Shown here in pieces: positions 42,316-51,751 of a stretch of DNA of 64,000 bases (its first letter is position 1; each line of letters opens with the position of its first letter). The position numbers were made by a program, and so were the translations under genes. A model generated the notes under the pieces. The model did no database searches and was not told the DNA's origin. It saw only the letters and a program-made list of their open reading frames with translations. This DNA comes from Xanthomonas sp. CFBP 8443. GTDB taxonomy: Bacteria; Pseudomonadota; Gammaproteobacteria; Xanthomonadales; Xanthomonadaceae. Location of the stretch: assembly GCF_025666195.1 (NCBI RefSeq), contig NZ_CP102592.1:3534001-3598000 (forward strand), given 5' to 3'.

Positions 42316-42344
42316 GCCGCGACCGGCAACGGCCGCGGCGTTTT
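42316..42344 (+). terminator. Likely terminator after the secreted-protein gene
   Basis: GCCGCG (42316-42321) pairs with CGCGGC (42334-42339), with a further short CC/GG pairing inside, followed by TTTT (42341-42344). A modest stem, 27 bases after the stop. Confidence 0.55.
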
Positions 42345-42509
42345 CGTTGCAGGCCCAGGCGTCGGGATGCGAAAACACCGTGCGGCCGATCCATGGCCGC
42401 ATGCATTCCGGACGTAAAAAAAGCGCACGCCAGCGCCACTGGCGCGGCGGACGCCATCCGCTTTGCATGCCTCCGCGTCGCGGCGCGGGCGGCGGCAACC
42501 GCTACTGGC

Positions 42510-43103
42510 TCAGTGCAGTTGGTTGCCCGACAAGACCTGTTGCACCACCAGCAGCGCCGGATCGCGGGCGTCCACCTGCTGCAGGCGCTGCTCCAGTTCC
42601 TCGCTGCTCAATACACCCTCGCGGTGCAGCCATTTGAAACGGTTGCGGCGCTGTTCGGGATGCTCTTCGGCGAGCATGACGTCGTACTCGCGCCGCAAGT
42701 AGCTGGCGCGGCGCTGTTCGAGCTGCGCGACGATCCGCTCGCCGTCGGCATTCTTGATGATCAGCAGGTTGCCCTTCTCGGTCGGAATGATCAGGTAGTG
42801 GGTCACGATCAAGTGATAGGCGGCATAGCAGATCATGCCGACCCACAGCCAGAACGAGGGCGTGAACGCATGCGATTTCAGCGAAGCCATCACGGTCAGC
42901 ACCAGCCCCAGCACTCCCCACAGCATGCCGGCATTGCGCAGCCACTGATTGCGCTCGGTCAGGGTCTGGCGGTCGCGGCCGATGTCGCCGTAGCCCACCG
43001 AGAAGCTGCGGCTGCCGGAGCTGTCCTGTACCGAATAGTGCACTTCGTCGTCGCCGAAGACATAGCCGATACGGTTCGAAAAACGGCGTTGCTGGATGTC
43101 CAC
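42510..43103 (-). CDS. Hypothetical two-helix membrane protein
   Basis: 197 residues. A hydrophilic N-terminal part (VDIQQRRFSNRIGYVFGDDEVHYSVQDSSG), two membrane helices (about 58-76 and 83-105), then a basic cytosolic tail. The C-terminus (RNRFKWLHREGVLSSEELEQRLQQVDA) resembles a short SHOCT-like oligomerisation motif. GTG 43103 is chosen because AAGGGA lies six bases upstream; an upstream ATG at 43154 is possible. Function unknown. Confidence 0.72.
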   Translation of the reverse strand: MDIQQRRFSNRIGYVFGDDEVHYSVQDSSGSRSFSVGYGDIGRDRQTLTERNQWLRNAGMLWGVLGLVLTVMASLKSHAFTPSFWLWVGMICYAAYHLIVTHYLIIPTEKGNLLIIKNADGERIVAQLEQRRASYLRREYDVMLAEEHPEQRRNRFKWLHREGVLSSEELEQRLQQVDARDPALLVVQQVLSGNQLH

Positions 43104-43396
43104 GATCGTCCCTTGATCTGCGACACCGGCCCCCTGCCGGCGTCCCCGCGGCAAATATAGCCAAAATCGCCGCGCTCCGGTTCCGCGCGCGACATTCGCC
43201 TCACGCTGGCGCGGCAGCGCTCAGTGTCCCCAAGCGGTGCCCGCTCGCGCATCGAGGCGCCCCGCCAGGCGCACCCGCCCTGGCGAAAAGCGATGCGGCT
43301 TACACCAGGCGCAGGGGCGCGGCAAACCGCTGCACGATCGGTCGCATCGGCCATGCGCCATGCCCGCACGTCGGCGCATGGCGCCGACGCATCGCG

Positions 43397-44278
43397 CTAC
43401 GGTCCCCCCGGCGCCGCGTACTGCGGCTGCTGGGCTTGCGGCTGCGTGCGGTGCTGCTCGTCGTACGCGCGCACCAGGTTGTGCTGGTCGGTCTGGTAGA
43501 CGGTTTCGCGCATGTCCGGCGCCGGCGCGTTGGCGTCGATCTGGGCACGGAAACCGGGGGTCTTGCCGCTGACGAAGATCTGGTCGTTGTGCAGCGTCGC
43601 CGTGCCGAGTTGGTCGACCCGCTCGATGCCTTCGGACTTGGCCGCCAGCATCGCCTGCGCGACCTTGGTGTCGGACACCTCGGCCGGCAGTTGCGCGCGC
43701 AAGGCGTCGAAATACGCGCGATCCTGATGGCCGGGCGGAAATCGATCCTGGGCCTGATCCTGCAGCCGCGAGACGTCGCGGTTGATGCGGTCCACGTCGC
43801 CACCGGTGACCAGGTCGCGCTGCGGGTCGCCTTGCGCCAGTTGCAGGCGCGGATCCTCCGGATACAGCTGGCGCAGGCGCGGATCGGACAGGCCGGTGGC
43901 CAGTTCGCCGTTGCGCAGCGCCGCGTAGGTGCGCTGGGCCAGGTCGGGCGCGTCGGCGGCGGCATCGCCCAGGCGGCGGCCGGCCTCGTTGTTCCACAGG
44001 TCCATGCGGTGTTCGTACGGATCGTTGGGATGCGCCGCGCCGATCTCCGCGTCGTTGCCGAAATGGCGTGCGACCCACTGCATGCCGCCGGCGACCTGGG
44101 TGACGCGGCCGCTGGTATAGGCATGGCGGAACGCATCGAGCTCGTCGTTGTGGCCTTGCGCGGCGAAGCTGCCGTCGGGCCGCCTGGCCAGCGGCGTGCC
44201 GCTCAACTGCTCGTAGTACCGATAAGCCTCCTGCTCGATCTCCCGCTTGGCGCCTTTCGGGTCGGTGATGTCGACCAT
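43397..44278 (-). CDS. Probable type IV secretion antibacterial effector (XVIPCD, DUF6973-like)
   Basis: 293 residues, no signal peptide. N-terminal domain about 43-104 carries HNDELDAFRHAY...MDLWNNEAGRRLG, the D-A-F-R-H-A-Y / M-D-L-x-N-N pattern of DUF6973-type domains. The C-terminal about 110 residues (AQAMLAAKSEGIERVDQL..., a sensing core ending FVSGKTPGF) followed by a Gln-rich tail (TQPQAQQPQ) match the XVIPCD signal that recruits effectors to VirD4 of the Xanthomonadales killing T4SS. GGGAGG precedes ATG 44278. The upstream lipoprotein gene ends two bases before, the usual immunity-effector arrangement. The toxic activity is unknown. Confidence 0.75.
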   Translation of the reverse strand: MVDITDPKGAKREIEQEAYRYYEQLSGTPLARRPDGSFAAQGHNDELDAFRHAYTSGRVTQVAGGMQWVARHFGNDAEIGAAHPNDPYEHRMDLWNNEAGRRLGDAAADAPDLAQRTYAALRNGELATGLSDPRLRQLYPEDPRLQLAQGDPQRDLVTGGDVDRINRDVSRLQDQAQDRFPPGHQDRAYFDALRAQLPAEVSDTKVAQAMLAAKSEGIERVDQLGTATLHNDQIFVSGKTPGFRAQIDANAPAPDMRETVYQTDQHNLVRAYDEQHRTQPQAQQPQYAAPGGP

Positions 44279-44280
44279 GA

Positions 44281-44754
44281 CTAGCCTCCCTGACGACTCT
44301 TCTGGAATTCCACCGGGCCGGTGTATCCGGGATATTTCTTCCTGACCACGATCCTGTCGCCCGGGCCGAGGCAGGCGTCCTCCAGCGAATCCTGCACGTG
44401 GCCCTCGTCGACGAAGAACTCCTCGTAGGGCAGCGACAGCACGCGCTCGTCGCCGTCCACGGTGAACTTCAGCAGCAGCGCGTCGTCGCGCTCGAAGCAC
44501 AGGCGCTGCCATGCGAATGTGGTGAGCGCCGAAGCCGGCACCTCCACGGCATCCCGGCCACCCAATAACGTGGTGACCTGCTGCGCGAATTGCTCTTTGG
44601 AAAGCGAAGGATCGGCCATGGTGCATCCTGCGGTCGAGACGAGAGAAAGGATCAGCAACGCGGCGCGGCGCAATCGGCGCATCGGCATTCGCAAGCCTGC
44701 AGGGCCTACGGCGCGGCAGCGCGTGCGCAGCGCAAGGGAACTGGCGTCAGACAT
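44281..44754 (-). CDS. Lipoprotein, probable immunity protein for the adjacent effector
   Basis: 157 residues from the ATG at 44754 (AAGGAG nine bases upstream). The lipoprotein signal MRRLRRAALLILSLVSTAGC (C44) would be more typical if translation began at M25 (44682) or M23 (44688). The mature domain is about 110 residues with two cysteines (RLCFERDD, DACLGPGD) and acidic loops. Periplasmic lipoproteins encoded directly before XVIPCD effectors act as cognate immunity proteins; this is inferred from position and export signal, not from homology I can name. Confidence 0.65.
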   Translation of the reverse strand: MSDASSLALRTRCRAVGPAGLRMPMRRLRRAALLILSLVSTAGCTMADPSLSKEQFAQQVTTLLGGRDAVEVPASALTTFAWQRLCFERDDALLLKFTVDGDERVLSLPYEEFFVDEGHVQDSLEDACLGPGDRIVVRKKYPGYTGPVEFQKSRQGG

Positions 44755-44880
44755 GGGACGTGGCTCCTTCCGCCGTCGATGGCGCATTCTGGGATATCCG
44801 CGCACCCGACTCAAGCGCGGAGGCCGCGGCCCGGGAGGCGCATCCCGAATGGCGGCGGGCAGGCCCGCGCCGCGGACGCA

Positions 44881-44904
44881 GGCGCCCCGGTTGTCCGGGG
44901 CGCC
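44881..44904 (-). terminator. Hairpin after pectate lyase
   Basis: GGCGCCCCGG (44881-44890) and CCGGGGCGCC (44895-44904) form a perfect 10-bp stem with a TTGT loop, 13 bases beyond the pel stop. No T-run follows, so termination may be inefficient or Rho-assisted. Confidence 0.55.
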
Positions 44905-44917
44905 AGGGAGGTTCGCG

Positions 44918-45982
44918 TTACTCGGCCAGATTGGTGCCGGCGCCGGCCGTGGCGATCACCTTGGCCTTGACCTGCGCGGCCGGAATCGCGGTGTACAGGT
45001 AGCCCAACGGCTCGGGGAACACCTTCGACGAGATCCAGGTGGTGGCGTTGGCGTAGGGCTTGCTGGTGCTCTCGGGCACGGTCCAGGTGATGCCGCTGCC
45101 GACATGGTTGTTGACCAGGTCCCAGTAGCCGATCGCGGTGCTGTCGCGCGAGGTGACCGGGTTCTTGGCGTTCTCGAAGTAGTTGGCCTCGATCAATGCC
45201 ACCCCGCCCATGCGCACGTTGATGCCGGAGGTGAGCACGTTGTTGAAGTAGTTGTTGTAGATGTGGCTCAGGCCGCGGCGTTGCAGCGGCAGCCGCGATT
45301 CCACGTTCTCGAAGCGGTTGTGGTGATAGGTGGTGCGCGCGGCGGCGTTCTTGGTGTCGTTGTCGCTGTAGCCGTTGAGCGCGACCTTCTGGTAGTCGTG
45401 CACGTAGTTGTACGACACGGTGACGTGGTGGACGCCCTTCTTCATGTCGATGCCGCCGTCGAAGGAGGCGTCGCCGGCGCCGGCGCACTTGGTCAACGAG
45501 GCGAACAAGGTGTTGTGGTCGACCCAGATGTTGGACGGCTCGCCAGTGGAATTGCCTTCCAGCGAGATCGAGTCGGCGTCCTCGCCGCCGCGCAGCAGGC
45601 CGATGGTCATGTTGCGGATGATGATGTTGTGCGCATTGCCCACCACCCACAGGCCGAAGTTCGCCGACGAGCCGTTGGCGCCGCGGATGGTGATGTTGCT
45701 CTTGTTCTTGATCTGCACGGTCTTGGCTGGCAGCTGCCACTGCGTGCAGACATTGCCGATGCTGGCGAAGTCGAACTGGCCGGTGTAGTTCAGCACCAGG
45801 CCGCCGCTGCCGGAATAGTTGTTGATCGCGGCCTGCATCGCCTCCATCGTGGCGACGTTGATCGGGATCGCGTTGCCGCCGCCGGTGGTGGCGGCGCCGT
45901 AGCCGATCGGGCCGGCGATAGCGGGCGATACGCACAACAGCGAGGCAAGCGCGAGCATGCCTGTGAGGGACTGGGTGTTCAT
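44918..45982 (-). CDS. Pectate lyase, polysaccharide lyase family 1
   Basis: 354 residues, signal peptide ending near PAIA-G (residue 23). The right-handed beta-helix signatures of PL1 are visible: NITIRGANG, IIIRNMTIG, NIWVDHNTLF (vWiDH motif), DGGIDMKKGVHHVTVSYNYVHDYQK (Ca2+-binding Asp and VTVSYN) and RTTYHHNRFENVESRLPLQR with the catalytic Arg. It cleaves polygalacturonate of plant cell walls by Ca2+-dependent beta-elimination after export, most likely by the Xps type II system. ATG 45982 was chosen for the signal peptide. Confidence 0.93.
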   Translation of the reverse strand: MNTQSLTGMLALASLLCVSPAIAGPIGYGAATTGGGNAIPINVATMEAMQAAINNYSGSGGLVLNYTGQFDFASIGNVCTQWQLPAKTVQIKNKSNITIRGANGSSANFGLWVVGNAHNIIIRNMTIGLLRGGEDADSISLEGNSTGEPSNIWVDHNTLFASLTKCAGAGDASFDGGIDMKKGVHHVTVSYNYVHDYQKVALNGYSDNDTKNAAARTTYHHNRFENVESRLPLQRRGLSHIYNNYFNNVLTSGINVRMGGVALIEANYFENAKNPVTSRDSTAIGYWDLVNNHVGSGITWTVPESTSKPYANATTWISSKVFPEPLGYLYTAIPAAQVKAKVIATAGAGTNLAE

Positions 45983-46447
45983 CGGACTCTCCCATTTTGC
46001 AGCGAAAAGCGCCTGGCGCCCTGCGCGGAACGCGATGGGCGATGGCACGGGGCGATGGCACGGGGCGTGGGGGCCGGGCGCAGTCTTGGCGCGAGCCGGC
46101 GCAGGCGCAATCCCTCAAATCGGGAAGCTAGATCCGCTCCTACGATCGGCGAGCGAGACAGGCGAAGCGGACACGAACGGACAGATGGGGACAGACAACG
46201 ACAGCCGCAGACAGGCGTGCGCGGCGCGATCGCGCGCGACACTGCACATGTGCCGAACACGACGAAGAACCGCAGCGCAGCGTCGTCCGCACGCCGCTCG
46301 GCGCCACCTGCCGAGCGCGTTCGTTGCGCGGTGGAGACAATCGCGCGTCATTGCCACGCCTGCCCCCATGCAGCCGATGTTGCGCGTGCAGCATGAACCG
46401 GCGCACGCGATGTCGGCCGGCCGTCGTCGCCAACGACCGCCCGAACG
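45983..46447. other. Pectate lyase upstream region
   Basis: 465 bases. A GGGAGAG ribosome site precedes pel. A perfect palindrome GCACATGTGC lies about 260 bases upstream. I see no convincing PIP box (TTCGB-N15-TTCGB) and no gene. Confidence 0.4.
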
Positions 46448-47260
46448 CTACGGGTCCGCTGGCGCCGGCGCGATCCTGCCGTGCTCGCGCGCCGCCCACG
46501 CCGTGCGCTTCTGCGCGGACCCGAGCAGCGTGGTGGCGCGGCTGTTGTGCGGGCGTGCGGTATAGAGGATCCATTTGGGCAATCCGGGCAGATCTGCATC
46601 GGCGTACGCGGCACGCCCGTGTTCGAAACGCAACAGGCGATACACCCAGAACAGGTGCGGCTTGCGGTCGCGGGTCAGCGACGCATCGGCCCAGACCGGC
46701 ACCAATTGCAGCAGTCCGCAACCGGCACGGTGCGGCAGCAGCCGGTAATCGTCGGCAGTGGGTTCGTGGGTCTCCACGTCGATCGACCGATAGCCCTTGC
46801 CGTCGGACAGCAGCACCCGGCGCCAGGCGTTGCCGCCGGCCAGGCCGACTCCGCCGCTGCCGAGAGTGACGACGAAATCCGGTCGCCGGTCGCGGTTGAG
46901 GTCCATCGTTTCCACGCCATGGAACCCCATCTGCCCGCCGCTCAAGGCGACCGGCGCGACCAGGGCGCGATCGTGCGCATCGAATAGCTGCAGCGTCGGC
47001 ATATCGGTGAAATCGAGCTGCAGGCGGATGCCCGCATGGCGGTAGGTCGACATCCCACCCCAGCGCACCTCGCCGCCATCGGCCGGCTCCAGCGCCTGCA
47101 CCTTGCATGCCGGGCTCGGCGGCGTGCCGGCCCAGGGCGGGTACTGCGGATGCCAGGCGCCGGCCAGCGGCGCGGCAGCCAGCAGGCACAGCAGCGCGGC
47201 CAGACGCGATGCGGCGCAGCGCCATCGCCGCAACAGGCGTGCGCGTGGCGGCGATGCCAT
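46448..47260 (-). CDS. Exported protein with FG-GAP/calcium-loop-like motif
   Basis: 270 residues from ATG 47260; hydrophobic signal about 17-34 (LAALLCLLAAAPLAGA). The segment ETMDLNRDRRPDFVVTLGSGG (118-138) is the D-x-N-x-D...PD pattern of FG-GAP/VCBS Ca2+ loops, preceded by beta-rich sequence. Probably secreted or periplasmic; no function known. It lies between the M1 peptidase and pel on the same strand. Confidence 0.72.
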   Translation of the reverse strand: MASPPRARLLRRWRCAASRLAALLCLLAAAPLAGAWHPQYPPWAGTPPSPACKVQALEPADGGEVRWGGMSTYRHAGIRLQLDFTDMPTLQLFDAHDRALVAPVALSGGQMGFHGVETMDLNRDRRPDFVVTLGSGGVGLAGGNAWRRVLLSDGKGYRSIDVETHEPTADDYRLLPHRAGCGLLQLVPVWADASLTRDRKPHLFWVYRLLRFEHGRAAYADADLPGLPKWILYTARPHNSRATTLLGSAQKRTAWAAREHGRIAPAPADP

Positions 47261-47492
47261 CGCATCGATCCGGCGCGCGCGGATGACCCATGCAACGCGC
47301 GACGCCATGCTCGGTACTACAGCGCTACATGAAGCGATCGCCACGGCGGCATCGACACTTGCTGGCAAGAACCTTCTCCCTGCGTGCGAACGCACACGGA
47401 CGCATGCGGACGCGTGCGGAGCGGCACTATCGCCGCGCCGGCGGCACGGCGCAAGCGGCACGCAGCCGCCACGCGCCGCGCAGCCCGCGGAC

Positions 47493-49502
47493 TCAACTCA
47501 CCGCGTCGATCTCGTTGTCGCCGCGGTCGGCATCGGGCAGGCGATGATCCAGATCCAAGGTCACGTGCAGCACCTTCTGCGTGCTCGGCACGCGGATCTG
47601 CGGCTGGGTCTGCTGGATCCAGGTTTCCACCGGTACGCGCTGGTCGAGGTGGCTGCCATCGGCGAAGTCGATGCGCAGCGTCGCCGGCATCACCAGTTTC
47701 TGCCTGCTCTGCAAGGTCACCAGCAGGCCCTTGGCCGGGTCGTGCCCGACATAGCTGGCCGCGCGCACGCCCATGTCCAGTTGCCAGTTGTTGAGATACC
47801 AGCCGCGCCACCACCACGACAGGTCTTCGCCGGATTCGCTTTCCATCAGCCGGAAGAAATCCGACGGGGTCGGATGCTTGTACGCCCAGGTGGCGATGTA
47901 CTTGCGGAACGCCGGGTCGAAGCGCGCCGGGCCGAGGATCTGTTCGCGCAGCAGCACCAGGCCCAGCGCGCCCTTGAAGTAGGTCAGCGAGTGCCGGTAG
48001 GTCTCGCTGGTGGCGTCAGCGCGGTCGAGCAGGGTTGGCGCCTGCGCGTCGGCCAGCAGCGGCAGGATCTCGTCGACCGGGTTGCCGCCCTTGGGCGCGT
48101 ACTCGCTGTCGCGCTTGGGCGCGAATTCGCCATGGTTGATCGCATCGGAGGCGTAGACGTCGATGAAGGTGTTGAAGCCTTCGTCCATGAACGCGTCGCG
48201 GCGCTCGTTGGAACCGACGATCATCGGGAACCAGCCGTGGCCCAGTTCGTGCGCGGTGATCCAGAACAGTTCCTTGCCGCCGTCGTGCATGTCGTCGAAG
48301 ACGATGCCCGGATACTCCATGCCGGCGCCGTGACCGCCGAGGTTCACCGCCACCGGCCACGGATACGGATACCACTGCGAGAAGTGCTCGATCGAGGCCT
48401 TGACGAACTCGGTGGAACGGTCCCATTTGTCGGCGCCGACGCCTTCGCGCGGATACACCGACATCGCCAGCGCGTGCTTGCCTTCGGGCAGGTCGATGCG
48501 CGCGGCGTCCCAGACGAACGCCGGCGAGGCGGCGAAGGCCACGTCGCGGGTATGCGCCATGTGGAAGCGCCAGGTCTGGGTGCCGCTGGCGGTGGGCCGG
48601 CTGGCCGCATCGCCGATCTCGGCGGCGCTGCGGATCGTCACGGTGCGGTCGCTGGCCGCGGCCTGCGCCAGGCGCTGGCGCTGTGCGGCGGTGAGCACCT
48701 GCGCCGGGTTGGTCAGTTCGCCGGAACCGGCGACCAGGTAGTTCCATGGCACCGTCACCGCGTAGTCGAAGTCGCCGTATTCCAGGTAGAACTCCGCGCC
48801 CAGGTAGGGCTGCGTGTCCCAGCCGCGCTGGTCGTCGTACACCGCCATGCGCGGATACCACTGCGCGATCTCGTAGATGTCGCCATCGCCGGTCGGGGTG
48901 ATCGCGGTGCGTCCGCCCCAGGTGCCGGGCACCGTGTAGGCGTAGTCGATATGCAGCTTCAGCGCCGCGCCGGCGCCGGCCAGCGGTTGCGGCAGGTCCA
49001 CGCGCATGCGCGTGTCGTCGATCAAGAAGTTGGCCGGCACGCGCTTGCCGCCCTGCTCCACGTCCACCCTGGCGATGCGGTAGCCGTCGGTAGCCGGCGA
49101 CGGCGCACGCTCCTCGCGCGCCGGGCGCACGCCGCGGGCGCGCGCGTCGGCGCGGTAGATGTTCTGGTCCAGCTGCAGCCACAGCACGTCCAGCGTGTCC
49201 GGGCTGCGGTTGCGGTAGGTGATGGTTTCCTGGCCGCTGAGCGAGCGCGTGGCCGGATCGATGCTGGCGTGCAGGTCGTAGTCGGCGCGGTTCTGCCAGT
49301 ACAGCGGCCCGGGCACGCCGCCGCCGCTGCGATAGGCGCTGGCCGGCTGCGGCAACTGCAGCGGCGCGAACAGGGCGAGCGGGTCGTAGCCGCTGGCGGC
49401 AGCGGGCGAGGCGGCGACCGGCGCGGCGGCGTTGGCCTGGACGAGGACGAGAAGCGAGGCGCAAGCCGCGGCGAAACCGGCGCGGCGCAGGGCATGGATC
49501 AT
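47493..49502 (-). CDS. M1 family zinc aminopeptidase, exported
   Basis: 669 residues. Signal peptide (cleavage near ANA-A, residue 26). The zinc motif HELGH (about residue 416-420, ITAHELGHGWFPMIVGSNERRDAFMDEGFNTF) with the downstream metal-ligand Glu in DEGFN is the M1 HExxH-x18-E arrangement. An N-terminal beta-sandwich domain (about 50-260) and a C-terminal region follow. It trims N-terminal residues from peptides in the periplasm or outside. Confidence 0.92.
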   Translation of the reverse strand: MIHALRRAGFAAACASLLVLVQANAAAPVAASPAAASGYDPLALFAPLQLPQPASAYRSGGGVPGPLYWQNRADYDLHASIDPATRSLSGQETITYRNRSPDTLDVLWLQLDQNIYRADARARGVRPAREERAPSPATDGYRIARVDVEQGGKRVPANFLIDDTRMRVDLPQPLAGAGAALKLHIDYAYTVPGTWGGRTAITPTGDGDIYEIAQWYPRMAVYDDQRGWDTQPYLGAEFYLEYGDFDYAVTVPWNYLVAGSGELTNPAQVLTAAQRQRLAQAAASDRTVTIRSAAEIGDAASRPTASGTQTWRFHMAHTRDVAFAASPAFVWDAARIDLPEGKHALAMSVYPREGVGADKWDRSTEFVKASIEHFSQWYPYPWPVAVNLGGHGAGMEYPGIVFDDMHDGGKELFWITAHELGHGWFPMIVGSNERRDAFMDEGFNTFIDVYASDAINHGEFAPKRDSEYAPKGGNPVDEILPLLADAQAPTLLDRADATSETYRHSLTYFKGALGLVLLREQILGPARFDPAFRKYIATWAYKHPTPSDFFRLMESESGEDLSWWWRGWYLNNWQLDMGVRAASYVGHDPAKGLLVTLQSRQKLVMPATLRIDFADGSHLDQRVPVETWIQQTQPQIRVPSTQKVLHVTLDLDHRLPDADRGDNEIDAVS

Positions 49503-49622
49503 GGGGGCGTCCGTGGGAGGATCGCCCCCGATGGTAGGCCGAATCGGGGTGGCGCGGATGTGCCGATCGCCACCCGCAGCGCCGGGGTTCCCACAAGATC
49601 CGTCGCGATCACACGACGGCGA

Positions 49623-50570
49623 TCACCCCAGCAACGTCTCCAGCACCGCCATGCGCACCGCCACGCCGTTGGCGACCTGGCGCAGCACGCACGACTGCGG
49701 ACCGTCGGCCACCTCGTCGGTGATCTCCACGCCGCGGTTGATCGGCCCCGGGTGCAGCACCACCGCGCCCGGCGCGGCGCGGCGCAGGCGTTCGGCGGTG
49801 AGGCCGTACTGCGCGTGATAGCCCTCCAGCGAGGACACCAGACCTTCCTCCATGCGCTCGCGCTGCAGGCGCAGCATCATCACCGCGTCCACGCCGTCGA
49901 GCATGGCGTCGAAGTCGTCGCCGACCACGCAGCCGTCCAGGGTGCCGTCGTCGGGCAGCAGCGCCTGCGGGCCGCACACGCGCACCTCGCCGGCGCCGAG
50001 CGTGCGCAGCGCGTGCAGGTCCGAGCGCGCCACGCGCGAATGCTTGACGTCGCCGACGATGACCAGCTTGAGCTTGGAAAAATCGCCGCCCTTGGCATGG
50101 CGCAGGGTCAGCATGTCGAGCAGGCCCTGAGTGGGATGCGCGCTGCGGCCGTCGCCGGCGTTGATCAGCGCGGTGCCCTCGCCTGCGGCCTCGGCCAGGC
50201 GCTCGACCGCACCATCCTCGGGATGGCGCACGACGAAGCCGCGCACGCCCATCGCTTCCAGGTTCTTCAGCGTATCGCGCGCGGTCTCGCCCTTGCGCGT
50301 GGACGAGGTCGAGGCGTCGAAGTTCAGCACGTCCGCGCCGAGCCGTTGCGCAGCCAGCTGGAACGAGCTGCGGGTGCGCGTGGACGGTTCGAAGAACAGC
50401 GTGCACACCGCGGTGCCGGCCAGCACGTTGCGCTTGCCGACCCGGCCGACCGCCGCGTCGCGGATCTGCCCGGCGCGGTCCAGCAGTTGCAGCAGGGTCG
50501 CGCGCGGCAGGCCTTCCAGGGTCAGCAGGTGGCGCAGGCGCCCGTTGGAATCGAGTTGCGGGTCAGTCAT
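49623..50570 (-). CDS. pyrB: Aspartate carbamoyltransferase catalytic subunit
   Basis: 315 residues. Carbamoyl-phosphate loop FEPSTRTRSSF (61-71), RHPEDGAV, HPTQGLLD (about 144-151) and the HPGPINRGVE segment at the end. First pyrimidine-specific reaction. It is preceded by ruvX and algH on the same strand. No pyrI regulatory gene is adjacent. Confidence 0.95.
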   Translation of the reverse strand: MTDPQLDSNGRLRHLLTLEGLPRATLLQLLDRAGQIRDAAVGRVGKRNVLAGTAVCTLFFEPSTRTRSSFQLAAQRLGADVLNFDASTSSTRKGETARDTLKNLEAMGVRGFVVRHPEDGAVERLAEAAGEGTALINAGDGRSAHPTQGLLDMLTLRHAKGGDFSKLKLVIVGDVKHSRVARSDLHALRTLGAGEVRVCGPQALLPDDGTLDGCVVGDDFDAMLDGVDAVMMLRLQRERMEEGLVSSLEGYHAQYGLTAERLRRAAPGAVVLHPGPINRGVEITDEVADGPQSCVLRQVANGVAVRMAVLETLLG

Positions 50571-50589
50571 GGCGGGTCCGGGCAGGGAA

Positions 50590-51087
50590 TCAGGAAATGG
50601 GCGTGGCGTCGTCGGGCGCGGCCAGCCAGCGCTCGATGATCACCGCGGCGGCGACCGCGTCCAGCGCGGCGGCGTCGCGGCGGCGCTTGCGGCCTTCGGC
50701 GCGGTCCACGGCGAAGCGCTTGGCGGCCTCCACCGAGCTGGACCGCTCGTCGACCAGCACCACCGGCAACTTGTAGCGGGCGCCGAGTTCGCGGGCGAAG
50801 GCGTGCGCGCGCTTGCGGTTGGGTTGGTCGGCGCCCTCGAGGGTCAGCGGGTCGCCGACCACCAGGCCATGCGGGCGCCATTCGGCATGCAGGCGATCCA
50901 GCGCCGGCCAGTCCGGCCCCTGCGCATGCACGTCGACCACGGCCAGGGCGCGGGCGCCGCTGCCGAAACTGCTGCCGACGGCCACGCCGATGCGGCGGTT
51001 GCCGACGTCGAAGCCGAGCACGGTGCCGTCGCGGCGGATCGTGCCGGCGGCGGCGCTGTCCGCGGCGGGCGCGCCGGGCTCAGGCAT
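50590..51087 (-). CDS. ruvX: Putative pre-16S rRNA nuclease RuvX/YqgF
   Basis: 165 residues. RNase H-like fold with catalytic Asp in [16 protein letters not shown], the second acidic site in [10 protein letters not shown] and the C-terminal [11 protein letters not shown] and [13 protein letters not shown] segments. Once called a Holliday junction resolvase; the family matures the 5' end of 16S rRNA. It overlaps algH by eight bases. Confidence 0.9.
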   Translation of the reverse strand: MPEPGAPAADSAAAGTIRRDGTVLGFDVGNRRIGVAVGSSFGSGARALAVVDVHAQGPDWPALDRLHAEWRPHGLVVGDPLTLEGADQPNRKRAHAFARELGARYKLPVVLVDERSSSVEAAKRFAVDRAEGRKRRRDAAALDAVAAAVIIERWLAAPDDATPIS

Positions 51088-51646
51088 GCCCGCTGTAGTC
51101 GGTGAGGCGGAACAGATCCACGCCGATGCGGCCGGCGGCGGTCTGCCAGCGCCGCTCCAGCGGCAGCTCGAACAGCAGTTCGGCATCGGCCGGCGCGGTC
51201 AGCCAGCTGTTCTCGCCCAGTTCGTATTCGAGCTGGCCGGCGCCCCAGCCGGCGCAGCCCAGCGCGACCACCGCGTTGCGCGGGCCGTCGCCGCGGGCCA
51301 TCGCCTCGAGCACGTCGCGCGAGGTGGTCAGGAACAGGCCGTCGCCGAAGGCCAGGCTCGAGTCCCAGGCGCGCTCGCCGTCGTGGATCACGAAGCCGCG
51401 CTCCGGATGCACCGGCCCGCCGCTGAGTACCACCTGCTCGCGCAGGCGCTCGTCGATGGTATCGATGCCCATCTGCGACAGCACTTCGCCGAGCGTGTAT
51501 TCGGAGGCGCGGTTGACCAGCACGCCCATCGCCCCGTTCTCGTCGTGCTGGCAGATCAGCGCCACGCCGCGCGCGAAATTGGGATCGGACAGCGCCGGCA
51601 GCGCGATCAGCAGCTGGTTGGCCAGGGGGGTAGGCAAAGCGGACAT
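51080..51646 (-). CDS. algH: AlgH/YqgE family protein
   Basis: 188 residues, the normal size. Family signatures are [39 protein letters not shown] and [21 protein letters not shown]0301 member; function undefined, although alginate regulation was once proposed. First gene of the algH-ruvX-pyrB unit. Confidence 0.93.
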   Translation of the reverse strand: MSALPTPLANQLLIALPALSDPNFARGVALICQHDENGAMGVLVNRASEYTLGEVLSQMGIDTIDERLREQVVLSGGPVHPERGFVIHDGERAWDSSLAFGDGLFLTTSRDVLEAMARGDGPRNAVVALGCAGWGAGQLEYELGENSWLTAPADAELLFELPLERRWQTAAGRIGVDLFRLTDYSGHA

Positions 51647-51751
51647 GGCCCCATTCTATCGTCCCTCCCGGGCGCGCGCTGCGCCGGGCCGGATCGGGCT
51701 GCCATAATCGCCCGATCGCGCGTCACCGCGCCGCCAAGGATGCTGAATCGT

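Noticed and set aside
45983..46447. PIP box (HrpX target) or CRP/Clp site upstream of pectate lyase
   Set aside because: TTCCG and TTCGC sequences are present but not at the 15-base spacing, and the GCACATGTGC palindrome lacks TGTGA half-sites.
47103..50639. 1178-codon open frame on the plus strand
   Set aside because: Antisense to the M1 aminopeptidase and pyrB; no motif, composition-driven.
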